A stretch of 15,869 bases of DNA from an uncultured Spirochaetales bacterium (GTDB taxonomy: Bacteria > Spirochaetota > Spirochaetia > Sphaerochaetales > Sphaerochaetaceae), in NCBI GenBank assembly GCA_945947045.1, contig CAMEXG010000026.1:1-15869 (forward strand), given 5' to 3'. Below the pieces are notes generated by a model. It ran no database searches. It was not told the origin of the DNA and saw only the letters and a list, made by a program, of their open reading frames with translations. The position numbers were made by a program, and so were the translations under genes. The stretch's first letter is position 1; each line of letters opens with the position of its first letter. Positions 1-7,534 of the stretch are shown here, in pieces.

Positions 1-500
1 AACTCACAAACATGCTTCTTGTAATGGGCGACGAACCATATGACGAAAAGGCTTGGGAATTCGTCGGAGAATTTGTAAAGCAGCTTAATGGTTCTATTAT
101 TTCCTCCTCCAGCCAGATTTATAAGGCTACAGCAGACGGTGAATATGCAGTAGGCGTCTCATACGAAGATCCATGTATCAGCCTCTTGGAAGATGGTGCT
201 ACAAACCTTAAAGTTGTCTATCCGGAAGAAGGTGCAGTATGGCTTCCATCTGGTGTCGCAATCGTCAAGGGTGCAAAGAATATGGATAATGCAAAAGCAT
301 TTGTCGACTTCCTTATTAGTGAAGAAGGACAGAGAGGATATGCAGCTACAACAATCAGACCTGTCTTGACTTCAGTTGAAAACACAAGTCCAAACATGCC
401 GGCATTCTCCACAATCAATGTTGCATATGAAGATATTGCATATTGTGCTGAACACAAGAAGGAATGGCAGGATCGTTGGATCGATCTTATCACAAGATAA
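1..500 (+). CDS. ABC transporter substrate-binding protein, C-terminal part (partial)
   Basis: This is the end of a periplasmic or lipid-anchored solute-binding protein of the type that carries ferric iron, or possibly phosphonates, to an ABC importer. The reading frame is open from the window edge, so the N-terminus and signal peptide lie outside; the first ATG at 12 is internal. About 163 residues remain. They include a stretch reading GVSYEDPCISLL followed by PEEGAVWLPSGVAIVKGAKN and then AKAFVDFLISEEGQ, the usual closing elements of family 1 binding proteins (FbpA/AfuA-like), where the C-terminal lobe and hinge helix are found. The ATPase gene starts 21 bases downstream, then the permease, so all three form one operon. 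The ligand cannot be read from this part alone; iron(III) is inferred from the permease and ATPase type. Confidence 0.8.
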   Translation, partial: LTNMLLVMGDEPYDEKAWEFVGEFVKQLNGSIISSSSQIYKATADGEYAVGVSYEDPCISLLEDGATNLKVVYPEEGAVWLPSGVAIVKGAKNMDNAKAFVDFLISEEGQRGYAATTIRPVLTSVENTSPNMPAFSTINVAYEDIAYCAEHKKEWQDRWIDLITR

Positions 501-521
501 GAATAAATAAGGAATAGACCC

Positions 522-1634
522 ATGAGTGTGAATATTTCAATCAAAAATGCAGTAAAGAAATACGGAAATCTAACAGTCATCAGCGGTCTTTCCCTAGATA
601 TCAGGGAGGGTGAGTTCTTCACCCTCCTTGGTCCTTCTGGTTGTGGAAAGACTACCCTATTAAGAATGATTGCTGGATTCAATAGCATTGAAGGCGGTGA
701 TTTCTATTTTGGTAAAGATAGAATCAATGACAAAGATCCAGCTAAACGAAACATCGGAATGGTATTCCAGAACTATGCCATATTTCCAAACATGACCGTG
801 CGTGACAATGTCGCCTTTGGTCTGAAAAACAGAAAGATTCCTAAAGATGAAATAAACATTGAAGTAGAAAAATTCCTGCATTTAATGCAGATATATGAAT
901 ATAAAGACCGTATGCCTGAAAACCTCTCAGGAGGACAGCAGCAGAGAGTAGCACTTGCACGTGCTCTGGTAATAAAACCAGATGTACTGTTGATGGATGA
1001 ACCTCTTTCTAACTTGGATGCAAAGTTAAGAGTGGAAATGAGGTCCGCCATAAAAGAAATACAGAATAAAATCGGCATTACTACCGTTTACGTCACCCAT
1101 GACCAAGAAGAAGCTATGGCTGTCTCTGATAGAATTGCGGTAATGAACGAAGGAGTAATCCAACATATAGGAACACCTAAAGACCTTTATCAAAGACCAG
1201 CCAATCTATTTGTTGCAACATTTATCGGACACACAAATATTCTTGACGGGGATGTATTTAGCGAAGATGGAAAAACTTATCTTCGTATAGAAGGTTCTTT
1301 TATCCTTGAGATGGATAACATTCTAAGTGACTATAGAAGTGAAAACAGCGTGAAAGTTTCTGTTCGTCCTGAAGAGTTTATCATCCAAAAAGACGGAGAA
1401 AAAGGATTGGAGGCAGTTGTTGATGACTGTGTTTTCCTAGGCCTAAACACACATTACTTTGCACATCTGGATTCTGGAAAGAAAGTAGAAATAGTAATGG
1501 AATCTGAAATAGACAGCACCATTCCAAAGGGAACAAAGATTTCACTTGGAGTGAAGAAACATAAGATCAACGTATTCAATCAGGAAGGAAGCAAGAATAT
1601 TGTCTCTGGAGTGAGAAACGATCTGGGAGAATGA
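522..1634 (+). CDS. ABC importer ATP-binding protein (FbpC/PotA type)
   Basis: This is the ATPase that powers import through the permease encoded next door. At 370 residues it has the length of the iron(III)/spermidine/putrescine/AEP class. Visible motifs in order are Walker A GPSGCGKT (37-44), the Q-loop glutamine Q83 in MVFQNYAIFP, the signature LSGGQQQR (135-142), Walker B VLLMDE (155-160), the D-loop SNLD and the switch histidine H193 in VTHDQEEA. Everything after about residue 235 fits a regulatory TOBE-like region, with VSVRPEEF near its start. All catalytic residues are intact, so the protein should be active. An AAGGA stretch lies about 10 bases before the ATG. Its stop overlaps the permease start as ATGA, which suggests translational coupling. 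The substrate is not certain: Fe3+ is most likely, and 2-aminoethylphosphonate is an alternative. Confidence 0.93.
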   Translation: MSVNISIKNAVKKYGNLTVISGLSLDIREGEFFTLLGPSGCGKTTLLRMIAGFNSIEGGDFYFGKDRINDKDPAKRNIGMVFQNYAIFPNMTVRDNVAFGLKNRKIPKDEINIEVEKFLHLMQIYEYKDRMPENLSGGQQQRVALARALVIKPDVLLMDEPLSNLDAKLRVEMRSAIKEIQNKIGITTVYVTHDQEEAMAVSDRIAVMNEGVIQHIGTPKDLYQRPANLFVATFIGHTNILDGDVFSEDGKTYLRIEGSFILEMDNILSDYRSENSVKVSVRPEEFIIQKDGEKGLEAVVDDCVFLGLNTHYFAHLDSGKKVEIVMESEIDSTIPKGTKISLGVKKHKINVFNQEGSKNIVSGVRNDLGE

Positions 1635-3310
1635 CTATGAAAAAACAAGTTATTTCTGATGGAAGAGTCAAACCCAAGAAAGATATCTGGACGGTAGTAT
1701 CCATAGCTGTTTTATGTCTTTTCGGTCTTTTCATGATCTATCCCCTTGCAATGCTGTTGAAGAATGCTGTGGTAAACCAGGAAAACAAGTTTACCTTAGA
1801 GCACTTTTTCAAGTTCTTTTCTAAATCTTATTACTTCGGAACTATCGCAAATTCTTTTAAGGTAAGCCTTTCTGCAACCATTCTTGCTCTTTTACTAGGG
1901 ATACCCCTTGCCTATTTTTTCAACATGTATGAAATAAAGGGAGCAAAGGCTCTTCAGGTCATTATCATACTTTCGAGTATGTCCGCCCCTTTTATTGGAG
2001 CCTATTCATGGATTCTTCTGTTAGGAAGAAATGGACTGATAACAAACTTAGTGAAAAACCTTACAGGAATTAAGTTGCCGAACATATATGGTTTTGGTGG
2101 AATAATGCTTGTATTGTGTCTCCAACTATACCCTCTCGTATTCTTATATGTATCAGGAGCGTTAAAAAACCTTGATAGTACTTTACTTGAAGCAAGTGAG
2201 AATATGGGATGCTCAGGGGCAAAACGTTTCTTTAAGCTTGTTATTCCTCTATGCATGCCTACCATCATCGCTGCTTCTCTTATGGTTTTCATGAGAGCCT
2301 TTGCAGATTTCGGTACACCGTTGTTTATCGGAGAAGGATATAGAACATTTCCTGTAGAGATATACAACTCCTTTATGAGTGAAACTGGTGGAGATACACA
2401 CTTTGCCTGTGCTGTAGCCATTATCGGCATCGTAATAACTACCGTAATATTCCTCTTCCAAAGATATGTGAACGGAAAGTATAAGTTTACAATGAATGCC
2501 CTTCATCCAATAAAGAGCAAGAAGATCCATGGCATTAAAAGTGTGTTGGTCCATGCTTTCTGCTATCTGGTGGTATTCATCGCCTATGCACCTCAGATGT
2601 ATGTAATCTATACATCTTTCAAAAACACTTCAGGAAAACTATTCACATCCGGTTATTCTCTGAAGAGTTATACAGATGCTTTCAGTAAACTGCAGAATGC
2701 CATTCCGAATACATTCTTAATCGGCGGATCTGCTTTGATAATGATCATTATACTGTCTGTTTTGATTGCATACCTTGTAGTACGAAGAAGTAATGGAATT
2801 AATAAGACCATAGACGTGCTCTCTATGATTCCATACGTCATTCCAGGAGCCGTAGTAGGTATTTCTCTTGTCATCGCATTTAACAAGAAACCAATGGTTT
2901 TAGTAGGAACTGCTACTATCATGATAATTGCCTTGATTATAAGAAGATGCTCCTATACCATCAGATCTTCTGTAGCCACTCTTCAACAGATTCCGATTTC
3001 TATTGAAGAAGCCGCCATATCACTGGGATGCAGCAAAATGAAAGCCTTCTTTAAAGTTACTATTCCTATGATGTCAAATGGAATAATTTCAGGTGCTCTT
3101 CTCAGCTGGATTGCAATTATTACAGAACTGTCTTCTGGAGTTATTCTTTATAATTATCGTACTACTACACTCACTATACAGATTTATACCTATGTCTCAA
3201 GAGGAAACTATGGTATTGCAGCTGCAATGGCGACAATATTGACGGTAATGACTGTCGTTACCCTAATAATCTTTATGGTTTTCTCAAAAGACAAGAAGAT
3301 TACTTTTTAA
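1631..3310 (+). CDS. ABC importer permease, two fused membrane domains (FbpB type)
   Basis: This is the inner-membrane channel of the importer. At 559 residues it is a single chain holding two copies of the binding-protein-dependent permease domain, as in FbpB/SfuB-type ferric-iron systems, so no second permease gene is needed. The N-terminal half has helices at about 20-45, 75-97, 105-130, 155-176, 208-228 and 258-277. Its EAA loop, which docks the ATPase, reads EASENMGCSGAKRFFKLVIP (187-206). The C-terminal half begins near residue 300 and carries the second EAA loop, EEAAISLGCSKMKAFFKVTI (459-478). The start used overlaps the ATPase stop by four bases; a second ATG two codons later is also possible. 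A strong terminator follows 23 bases after the stop, making this the last gene of the operon. Confidence 0.92.
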   Translation: MTMKKQVISDGRVKPKKDIWTVVSIAVLCLFGLFMIYPLAMLLKNAVVNQENKFTLEHFFKFFSKSYYFGTIANSFKVSLSATILALLLGIPLAYFFNMYEIKGAKALQVIIILSSMSAPFIGAYSWILLLGRNGLITNLVKNLTGIKLPNIYGFGGIMLVLCLQLYPLVFLYVSGALKNLDSTLLEASENMGCSGAKRFFKLVIPLCMPTIIAASLMVFMRAFADFGTPLFIGEGYRTFPVEIYNSFMSETGGDTHFACAVAIIGIVITTVIFLFQRYVNGKYKFTMNALHPIKSKKIHGIKSVLVHAFCYLVVFIAYAPQMYVIYTSFKNTSGKLFTSGYSLKSYTDAFSKLQNAIPNTFLIGGSALIMIIILSVLIAYLVVRRSNGINKTIDVLSMIPYVIPGAVVGISLVIAFNKKPMVLVGTATIMIIALIIRRCSYTIRSSVATLQQIPISIEEAAISLGCSKMKAFFKVTIPMMSNGIISGALLSWIAIITELSSGVILYNYRTTTLTIQIYTYVSRGNYGIAAAMATILTVMTVVTLIIFMVFSKDKKITF

Positions 3311-3315
3311 TAAAG

Positions 3316-3329
3316 AAGAGTATACTCTT
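3316..3329. repeat. 14 bp perfect palindrome before the terminator
   Basis: AAGAGTATACTCTT equals its own reverse complement. It sits between the permease stop and the main terminator hairpin. It could be an extra hairpin at the mRNA 3' end or a protein-binding site; the sequence does not decide. Confidence 0.45.
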
Positions 3330-3333
3330 TTCT

Positions 3334-3364
3334 CGGCCATACCCTCGAAAGTATGGCCGTTTTA
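3334..3364 (+). terminator. Rho-independent terminator of the ABC importer operon
   Basis: CGGCCATAC (3334-3342) and GTATGGCCG (3351-3359) form a perfect nine-pair stem with an 8-base loop, followed directly by TTTTA. It lies 23 bases after the permease stop and reads on the plus strand. On the minus strand the hairpin is followed by GAGAAAAG rather than a T run, so it should not terminate the opposite unit efficiently. Confidence 0.9.
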
Positions 3365-3394
3365 TATGTTATGAAATACTCTGGGACTCTATTT

Positions 3395-3758
3395 CTAATC
3401 GTTCAATAACTCTGTCGTTTGTATCAATTGATCCAAGTCATCCCTTCTATTCTTATGGAGGGATGAAAAGAAATCCAAGTTTCCCTCTCCTTTAATCTTC
3501 AGGTAAACTGATGGAAACTCCATCATTACACCGATGTCCTCGTAAAAGCTTCTTTTTACCTTTTTGCTTTCAGTGTCGTTTACTCTCATACTTCCTTCGT
3601 AGTCACGAATCAATCCAAACATAATCTTCTTAAGCGTGCTTTTTCCCGCCCATGAGGGACCAAGAAAAGAGAATATCTCACCGTCTTTGATTCCCACACA
3701 CATCTTTAATAAATTCCTCTTTTGTATAAGAGAATGAGAGGTTTTCGGTTTCTACCAT
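3395..3758 (-). pseudogene. ABC transporter ATP-binding protein remnant
   Basis: This is the N-terminal half of an export-type ABC ATPase that no longer encodes a working protein. Translation from the ATG at 3758 gives MVETENLSFSYTKEEFIKDVC and then leaves frame at a (TG)4 tract (3695-3702). From there the neighbouring frame continues as VGIKDGEIFSFLGP. Restoring one TG unit joins the two frames exactly. Walker A reads GPSWAGKST, where the fourth position, normally glycine, is tryptophan. The frame then continues through DIGVMMEFPSVYLKIKGEGN and stops at 3395, before the signature motif and Walker B. No membrane partner follows; the importer terminator lies 31 bases beyond the stop. The start is 4 bases after the stop of the equally damaged TetR gene, so both were one operon, as in many drug-export or stress units. 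Confidence 0.8.
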
Positions 3759-3762
3759 AAGT

Positions 3763-4333
3763 CTACTCAATGATCTGCATCATTATTCCTTTAATAATAA
3801 TTATTAATATCTCATCAATGTTTTCATTTTCCGTCTCTTTCAAATGAACCATCGTAAAATATACGGAGTGAAGGGCGGAAGTTATTACATCCGCTTTGAC
3901 TTTTTTTAACAGGAAGATACTTCGTCTATCTTCAGCCATCTCCAAGTCTGAAGATAGATGATTGATCATAGTCTCTTCCTTTAGTCTTAAAGACAATAGA
4001 GCTATATCGTCTTTACTTACAACAGACAAAAGCGGGTGGTCATCCGCCATTTTGTAAAACTCAAATATAAGATCAGTAGATGTATCCACATCTATGTTGT
4101 TTTTATCTAGAGATGAAAGCTTTTCGAAAACAGCTCTTTCTCCAACACCTCAAATAACAGTTCTTCTTTCCAATCATAAAAGAGATAAAAGATTCCCTTG
4201 GGAATATTGGCGCCTTTTAACAAACAATCTACGATGGTCCGTCTGACACCATACTTTATCATGGATTCTACAGCAGCCTTCTGTAGCCTCTCTTTTATCA
4301 CTTCTCTTTCTCTATCAGAAAAAGCTCTAGCAT
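3763..4333 (-). pseudogene. TetR-family transcriptional regulator, frameshifted
   Basis: These are the remains of a DNA-binding repressor that probably controlled itself and the downstream ABC gene. The best start is the ATG at 4333, preceded by AAGGA six bases upstream, but that frame gives only about 11 codons. The TetR frame is offset by one base and reads ARAFSDREREVIKERLQKAA, then the helix-turn-helix region ending IPKGIFYLFYDWKEELLFEV. A second one-base loss near 4138 shifts the frame after VLE; the other frame continues ERAVFEKLSSLDKNNIDVD and runs through the ligand-binding part to the stop at 3763. Two offsets plus odd residues in the HTH (Ile and Trp where such proteins usually have Thr and Ser) point to decay rather than one sequencing error. 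The identification as TetR rests on the N-terminal pattern and the size of about 190 residues. Confidence 0.8.
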
Positions 4334-4342
4334 AACATTTCC

Positions 4343-4370
4343 TTTGACTGTATTTATAATTTTAGTCAAA
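4343..4370. promoter_or_regulatory. Inverted repeat, candidate TetR operator
   Basis: TTTGACT (4343-4349) and AGTCAAA (4364-4370) are perfect inverted arms separated by 14 bases. They bracket the likely -10 of the minus-strand tetR promoter and lie just before its ribosome binding site, the usual place for an autoregulatory TetR operator. The regulator gene is broken, so the site may now be an orphan. Confidence 0.5.
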
Positions 4371-4382
4371 TGATAAAAACAA
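4353..4382 (-). promoter_or_regulatory. Putative promoter of the tetR/ABC remnant unit
   Basis: On the minus strand TTGTTT (4382-4377) is followed after 18 bases by TATAAA (4358-4353), placing transcription start near 4346, about 13 bases before the tetR ATG. The -35 is imperfect, so this is a moderate prediction. Confidence 0.4.
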
Positions 4383-4440
4383 GATAAGCGTCGTCAATAT
4401 AAACGAACTATTCAACCTGACTAGACCAGTACACTTCTCC

Positions 4441-4469
4441 TTCACTTATGTAGATGATGAAAGTATAAT
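4441..4469 (+). promoter_or_regulatory. Promoter of the Wzi-like gene (apparently leaderless)
   Basis: TTCACT (4441-4446) and a perfect TATAAT (4464-4469) are 17 bases apart, a very good sigma-70-type promoter. The expected start of transcription, about seven bases after the -10, coincides with the A of the ATG at 4476. No Shine-Dalgarno sequence is present. Confidence 0.7.
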
Positions 4470-4475
4470 CTAAGT

Positions 4476-6197
4476 ATGAAAAGGCTCTCACTATTTTTCC
4501 TTATTAGTGTTATTTCTATTTTTACTGTCATTTCAAGAAACAATCAAAAGACTTACTATGCCTCGGATGACATAGTTGTCAGGACAGATAGACTTTGTAT
4601 GGAAACGGGAGTATTAGGACCAACTCCTGTATCACCGATTACAGAGAAAGAAATAAAGAATTCTCTTCAAAGGATAAATGTCTCACAATTAAGTGAAAGA
4701 GAGAAAGCTGAATATTACTCAATATTATCATTGTTGGAAGAAGATAACGGTTATTCTTCTTTTGATAACATAGTCTTGGATCCAGTGATTCAAATGAGTC
4801 CTGAAATCTATTTATTCAACAACACAAAAGAAACGCTGAGAGAAGAATTCTTCATTCCTTTTAGAGACCGCAGTCACTTCCTTGATCTGGGGATACAGGC
4901 TTCTTTCAATGACGGGGCATATCTTGAATTTAACTTTCCATTTATGGATGGAGTAAAGGGATTCGATATAGACGAAGAAGGCAACACTGTCTCAGGTCAA
5001 TATTTTTATAACTTCTCCAACTTCTCGTTTCTAATCAGCCCGTCATACAATGGCAAATGGGAGAATATGTTCTATAAGGACCCTTCCATACATGATGACC
5101 ACTACACTCTAGAATATATTCCTGTAAAGATTATTACTTCTATCGGAACAGATTATTGTAATTTCTTAATTGGTAGAATGAGACAAAGCTTTGGCAACGG
5201 CATTACCGGGAATATGATTCTCGGTGATACTCTGACTTATCAAGAGACCATGAGGCTATCCTTCTTCTCTGAAGTCTTCTCCTACTATATGTCTCTGACC
5301 CACTACGATAACGCAGAAAACAAACAGTCCTCCAGCTTTGATGGCCTCCATCAGCAAAAATCTGTACATCGTTTTGACTTTAATATTCTGAATAAATTTA
5401 GAATAGCAATCAATTTAGGGACACATTTCACTACCAATAGCGCATTTGACTGGAGAATGATGATGCCTCTTATGATTAACCATAACCGTTTTAACTTCAG
5501 CGAAAGCGAGCGTGTCGTAGACGGAGATGAAGCGAATAACATTATGGGACTTGAAATGGAGTGGGCCATATATAAAGGATGGAGACTAGGCATGGAGTTT
5601 GCACTCGATCAATATCAGTTGTCCATTGAGACAGGAAGCAATGTAACCAATGCTTATGGTTTCTTGATAAACGCAAAAAACACCACAGTAGTTGAAAAAG
5701 GCTCATTCTATTCATTTATAGAATTTGTTTATACAAACCCTTATCTTTATCTGAATCACAAAAAGAATGACGACGACGGTTCCTTCAACTACTGCTTCGA
5801 CCATATTGCAGGATACAGTTATTGGTCTCAAAACGAATTGAATTACATTGGTCATGAATTCGGACCTGATGCAATAGGCTTCTCTGTAGGTTCTTCTTTT
5901 ATCGCAGTTGAAGATAAATGGAATATCGGTCTGACGACGACTTATATTATTCATGGAGAAAAGGGAAAAGAAGCATACAGAAGCAAAGTGAGTGAAAGGA
6001 ATGGAAATGCAAAAACACCTACAGGCACAGCCGAATATACCCTTAGATTTGATCTTGAATCAGGATATAGAATTAACAGAAATCTATCCATTCAAGGAAA
6101 AGCTGCAGCCATATTCAATAAAAACTACCAAAACCAAGAAAATGCCTTTAAAAAGAGAATTCAGTGTTCAATAGGCTTAAAGTGGACAATAATTTAA
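4476..6197 (+). CDS. Putative outer-membrane protein, capsule assembly Wzi-like
   Basis: This gene encodes a large secreted protein, probably an outer-membrane beta-barrel. The 573-residue product starts MKRLSLFF with a hydrophobic core to about residue 19, a typical signal peptide. After it comes VRTDRLCMETGVLGPTPVSP (35-54) and a helix beginning ITEKEIKNSL, like the N-terminal helical part of Wzi-type capsule-assembly proteins. The rest alternates aromatic and polar residues in short strands, ending GLKWTII. Several pieces resemble Wzi-family text, for example ITSIGTDYCNFLIGRMRQSF followed by GNGITGNMILGD. An in-frame TGA at 4458 and the absence of any other ATG upstream fix the start at 4476, which sits on the predicted transcription start. 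It is transcribed alone; neighbours give no pathway context. Wzi family membership is my reading of a weak pattern; a generic barrel protein is the alternative. Confidence 0.72.
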   Translation: MKRLSLFFLISVISIFTVISRNNQKTYYASDDIVVRTDRLCMETGVLGPTPVSPITEKEIKNSLQRINVSQLSEREKAEYYSILSLLEEDNGYSSFDNIVLDPVIQMSPEIYLFNNTKETLREEFFIPFRDRSHFLDLGIQASFNDGAYLEFNFPFMDGVKGFDIDEEGNTVSGQYFYNFSNFSFLISPSYNGKWENMFYKDPSIHDDHYTLEYIPVKIITSIGTDYCNFLIGRMRQSFGNGITGNMILGDTLTYQETMRLSFFSEVFSYYMSLTHYDNAENKQSSSFDGLHQQKSVHRFDFNILNKFRIAINLGTHFTTNSAFDWRMMMPLMINHNRFNFSESERVVDGDEANNIMGLEMEWAIYKGWRLGMEFALDQYQLSIETGSNVTNAYGFLINAKNTTVVEKGSFYSFIEFVYTNPYLYLNHKKNDDDGSFNYCFDHIAGYSYWSQNELNYIGHEFGPDAIGFSVGSSFIAVEDKWNIGLTTTYIIHGEKGKEAYRSKVSERNGNAKTPTGTAEYTLRFDLESGYRINRNLSIQGKAAAIFNKNYQNQENAFKKRIQCSIGLKWTII

Positions 6198-6206
6198 TCA
6201 TAAATA

Positions 6207-6313
6207 CCCGTCCAATGTTGAATAATACTGAATATAAACTTTGCATCAGATTGGATAAAGAATTTTTCACCAAGGCATAAACAAATACAAAGCCACTATT
6301 CAAATTGGACGGG
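6207..6313. repeat. 107 bp element bounded by inverted repeats
   Basis: CCCGTCCAATGTTGAATA (6207-6224) is matched in reverse complement by TATTCAAATTGGACGGG (6297-6313), with one unpaired G. The 72 bases between carry no ORF. The segment fills the gap between two convergent genes. It may be a small non-autonomous insertion (MITE-like), a folded 3' end or a small RNA. I see no flanking target duplication. Confidence 0.6.
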
Positions 6314-6323
6314 GGCAGTAATT

Positions 6324-7370
6324 TTATTGATTATTATCCTCTAAAACATTAAAACCCATTGCCTTAATCTTTGATTTCAGTTCATCAAGTGAGAACTTTC
6401 CTTCTTTTGCAGCTTTTATTATCCCTGGCCCCAGAGACATAGTTATCGGTCCCTTGTAATCACTCATTGTTATTCTTGACAGTTCCTTTGGAGTCCAACC
6501 TCTGTTTGAATATAAGTGAGAGTTGTTGTTGAACTCCATATAAAGAGAGATGAGCATATTAAGCTGTTTCTCAGAAAGAATAACGCCGGTTTCTTGTAAA
6601 TCTTCTATAAAACTGGAAATGAGTCTACTGGTAGAAAGCCAACCACAGAAGAGAAGTATTCTGTGTCTTCTAAAGATTTTCTCTGCAACATTTCCACTAT
6701 GAAAAGCCCAAAACTCATTAATCTTCTTTTCTTGAGCGGTTTTGGGACCACCTTCACAATTTCCGCTCACCCAGTCTAGTTCAAATTGTTCGCCGTCAGT
6801 CAAATATGAGAAGTCCTTCAGTTTTTTTCCTTGATGAGGAGACGGTTTGGAAATCTCTTTATTATAACGTTTGGTCAATACAGGAGAATCTGCCCTGAGG
6901 TTTTCGATGTATTGAAACAATCTCTTTTCTTCTTCTGTCACCACATGACCTTTATACTCCAAAAGGTTTTCAGGAACATAATATGGCTTATTTGATACCA
7001 TTTCATTCAGCTGATGGAAAACATGGATCGATAAAAAATCAAGGATTTCATGGTTGATAATATATCTTTCCTGATCAGTTTTTTTCTCAACAATATACAA
7101 TTCATCTATTTCATAAATGTAGTAATCATGTACTTCTCTTCTTGCTATAGAAGAGAAAGAAAGGATATCTTTCCTATGGATTTTTACTGCTTCTGCTTTC
7201 TGTGAATACTCTTTATACACCTCCCAGAGATCACAAAGAGAGATGATTCCATATAAAGCAGAAGCTGAATCAAAAAGCTTTCTTAAAAAAACGATTTTTT
7301 CCTCCGAAAGATTTGATTCTTTATACATTTTATCAAGGGTTTTCTGCGATAGTGGCTTTGGATAAGACAT
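6324..7370 (-). CDS. Conserved-looking protein of unknown function
   Basis: I cannot assign a function. The product has 348 residues from the ATG at 7370, preferred over an ATG at 7391 because AGGAG lies five bases before it. There is no signal peptide and no convincing membrane helix, so it should be cytoplasmic. It begins YPKPLSQKTLDKMY with helical, charged text and has a mid-protein acidic region around residues 88-115. Near the C-terminus is a distinct block, FNNNSHLYSNRGWTPKEL (280-297), then GPITMSLGPG (308-317). The RGWTPxEL pattern after an Asn-rich run recalls uncharacterised proteins from gut Firmicutes and spirochaetes, some with SEC-C metal-binding tails; here no SEC-C cysteine motif is visible. 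It is a single gene, convergent with the Wzi-like gene and co-directional with the his operon 165 bases upstream. Confidence 0.75.
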   Translation of the reverse strand: MSYPKPLSQKTLDKMYKESNLSEEKIVFLRKLFDSASALYGIISLCDLWEVYKEYSQKAEAVKIHRKDILSFSSIARREVHDYYIYEIDELYIVEKKTDQERYIINHEILDFLSIHVFHQLNEMVSNKPYYVPENLLEYKGHVVTEEEKRLFQYIENLRADSPVLTKRYNKEISKPSPHQGKKLKDFSYLTDGEQFELDWVSGNCEGGPKTAQEKKINEFWAFHSGNVAEKIFRRHRILLFCGWLSTSRLISSFIEDLQETGVILSEKQLNMLISLYMEFNNNSHLYSNRGWTPKELSRITMSDYKGPITMSLGPGIIKAAKEGKFSLDELKSKIKAMGFNVLEDNNQ

Positions 7371-7534
7371 GTTTTCTCCTGGCATTTCCAATTTTTTAAA
7401 TAGTGTTTTTACATGATGATACTATCACTACTTAGGCTGACGCTATTACTTTTTGATTGAATAAATATCTCTCTATTTAACATCGTCTATATGAGTAAGT
7501 TTTTGCTTTTATGCCCCACTAGCGAGGTGATGGA
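7371..7534. other. Intergenic region between hisI and the unknown gene
   Basis: It holds an AT-only hairpin (TAAATA 7462-7467 / TATTTA 7474-7479) and a short dyad TGATA-C-TATCA (7417-7427) upstream of the 6324-7370 gene. No T-run terminator is visible after hisI, so some his transcripts might read into the downstream gene. Confidence 0.4.

Noticed and set aside
218..688. Long minus-strand open frame over the binding protein/ATPase junction
   Set aside because: It lies opposite two genes with clear family motifs and has no recognisable protein pattern.
3695..3702. Phase-variable ABC gene through the TG tract
   Set aside because: The gene is also truncated and has a damaged Walker A, so switching the tract would not restore function.
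6207..6313. Remnant of a named IS family
   Set aside because: There is no transposase fragment and no clear target-site duplication, and I cannot match the ends to a known family without a database.
7505..7534. Intrinsic terminator after hisI
   Set aside because: The only dyad (CCATCAC/GTGGGG on the minus strand) contains a mismatch and is not followed by a T run.
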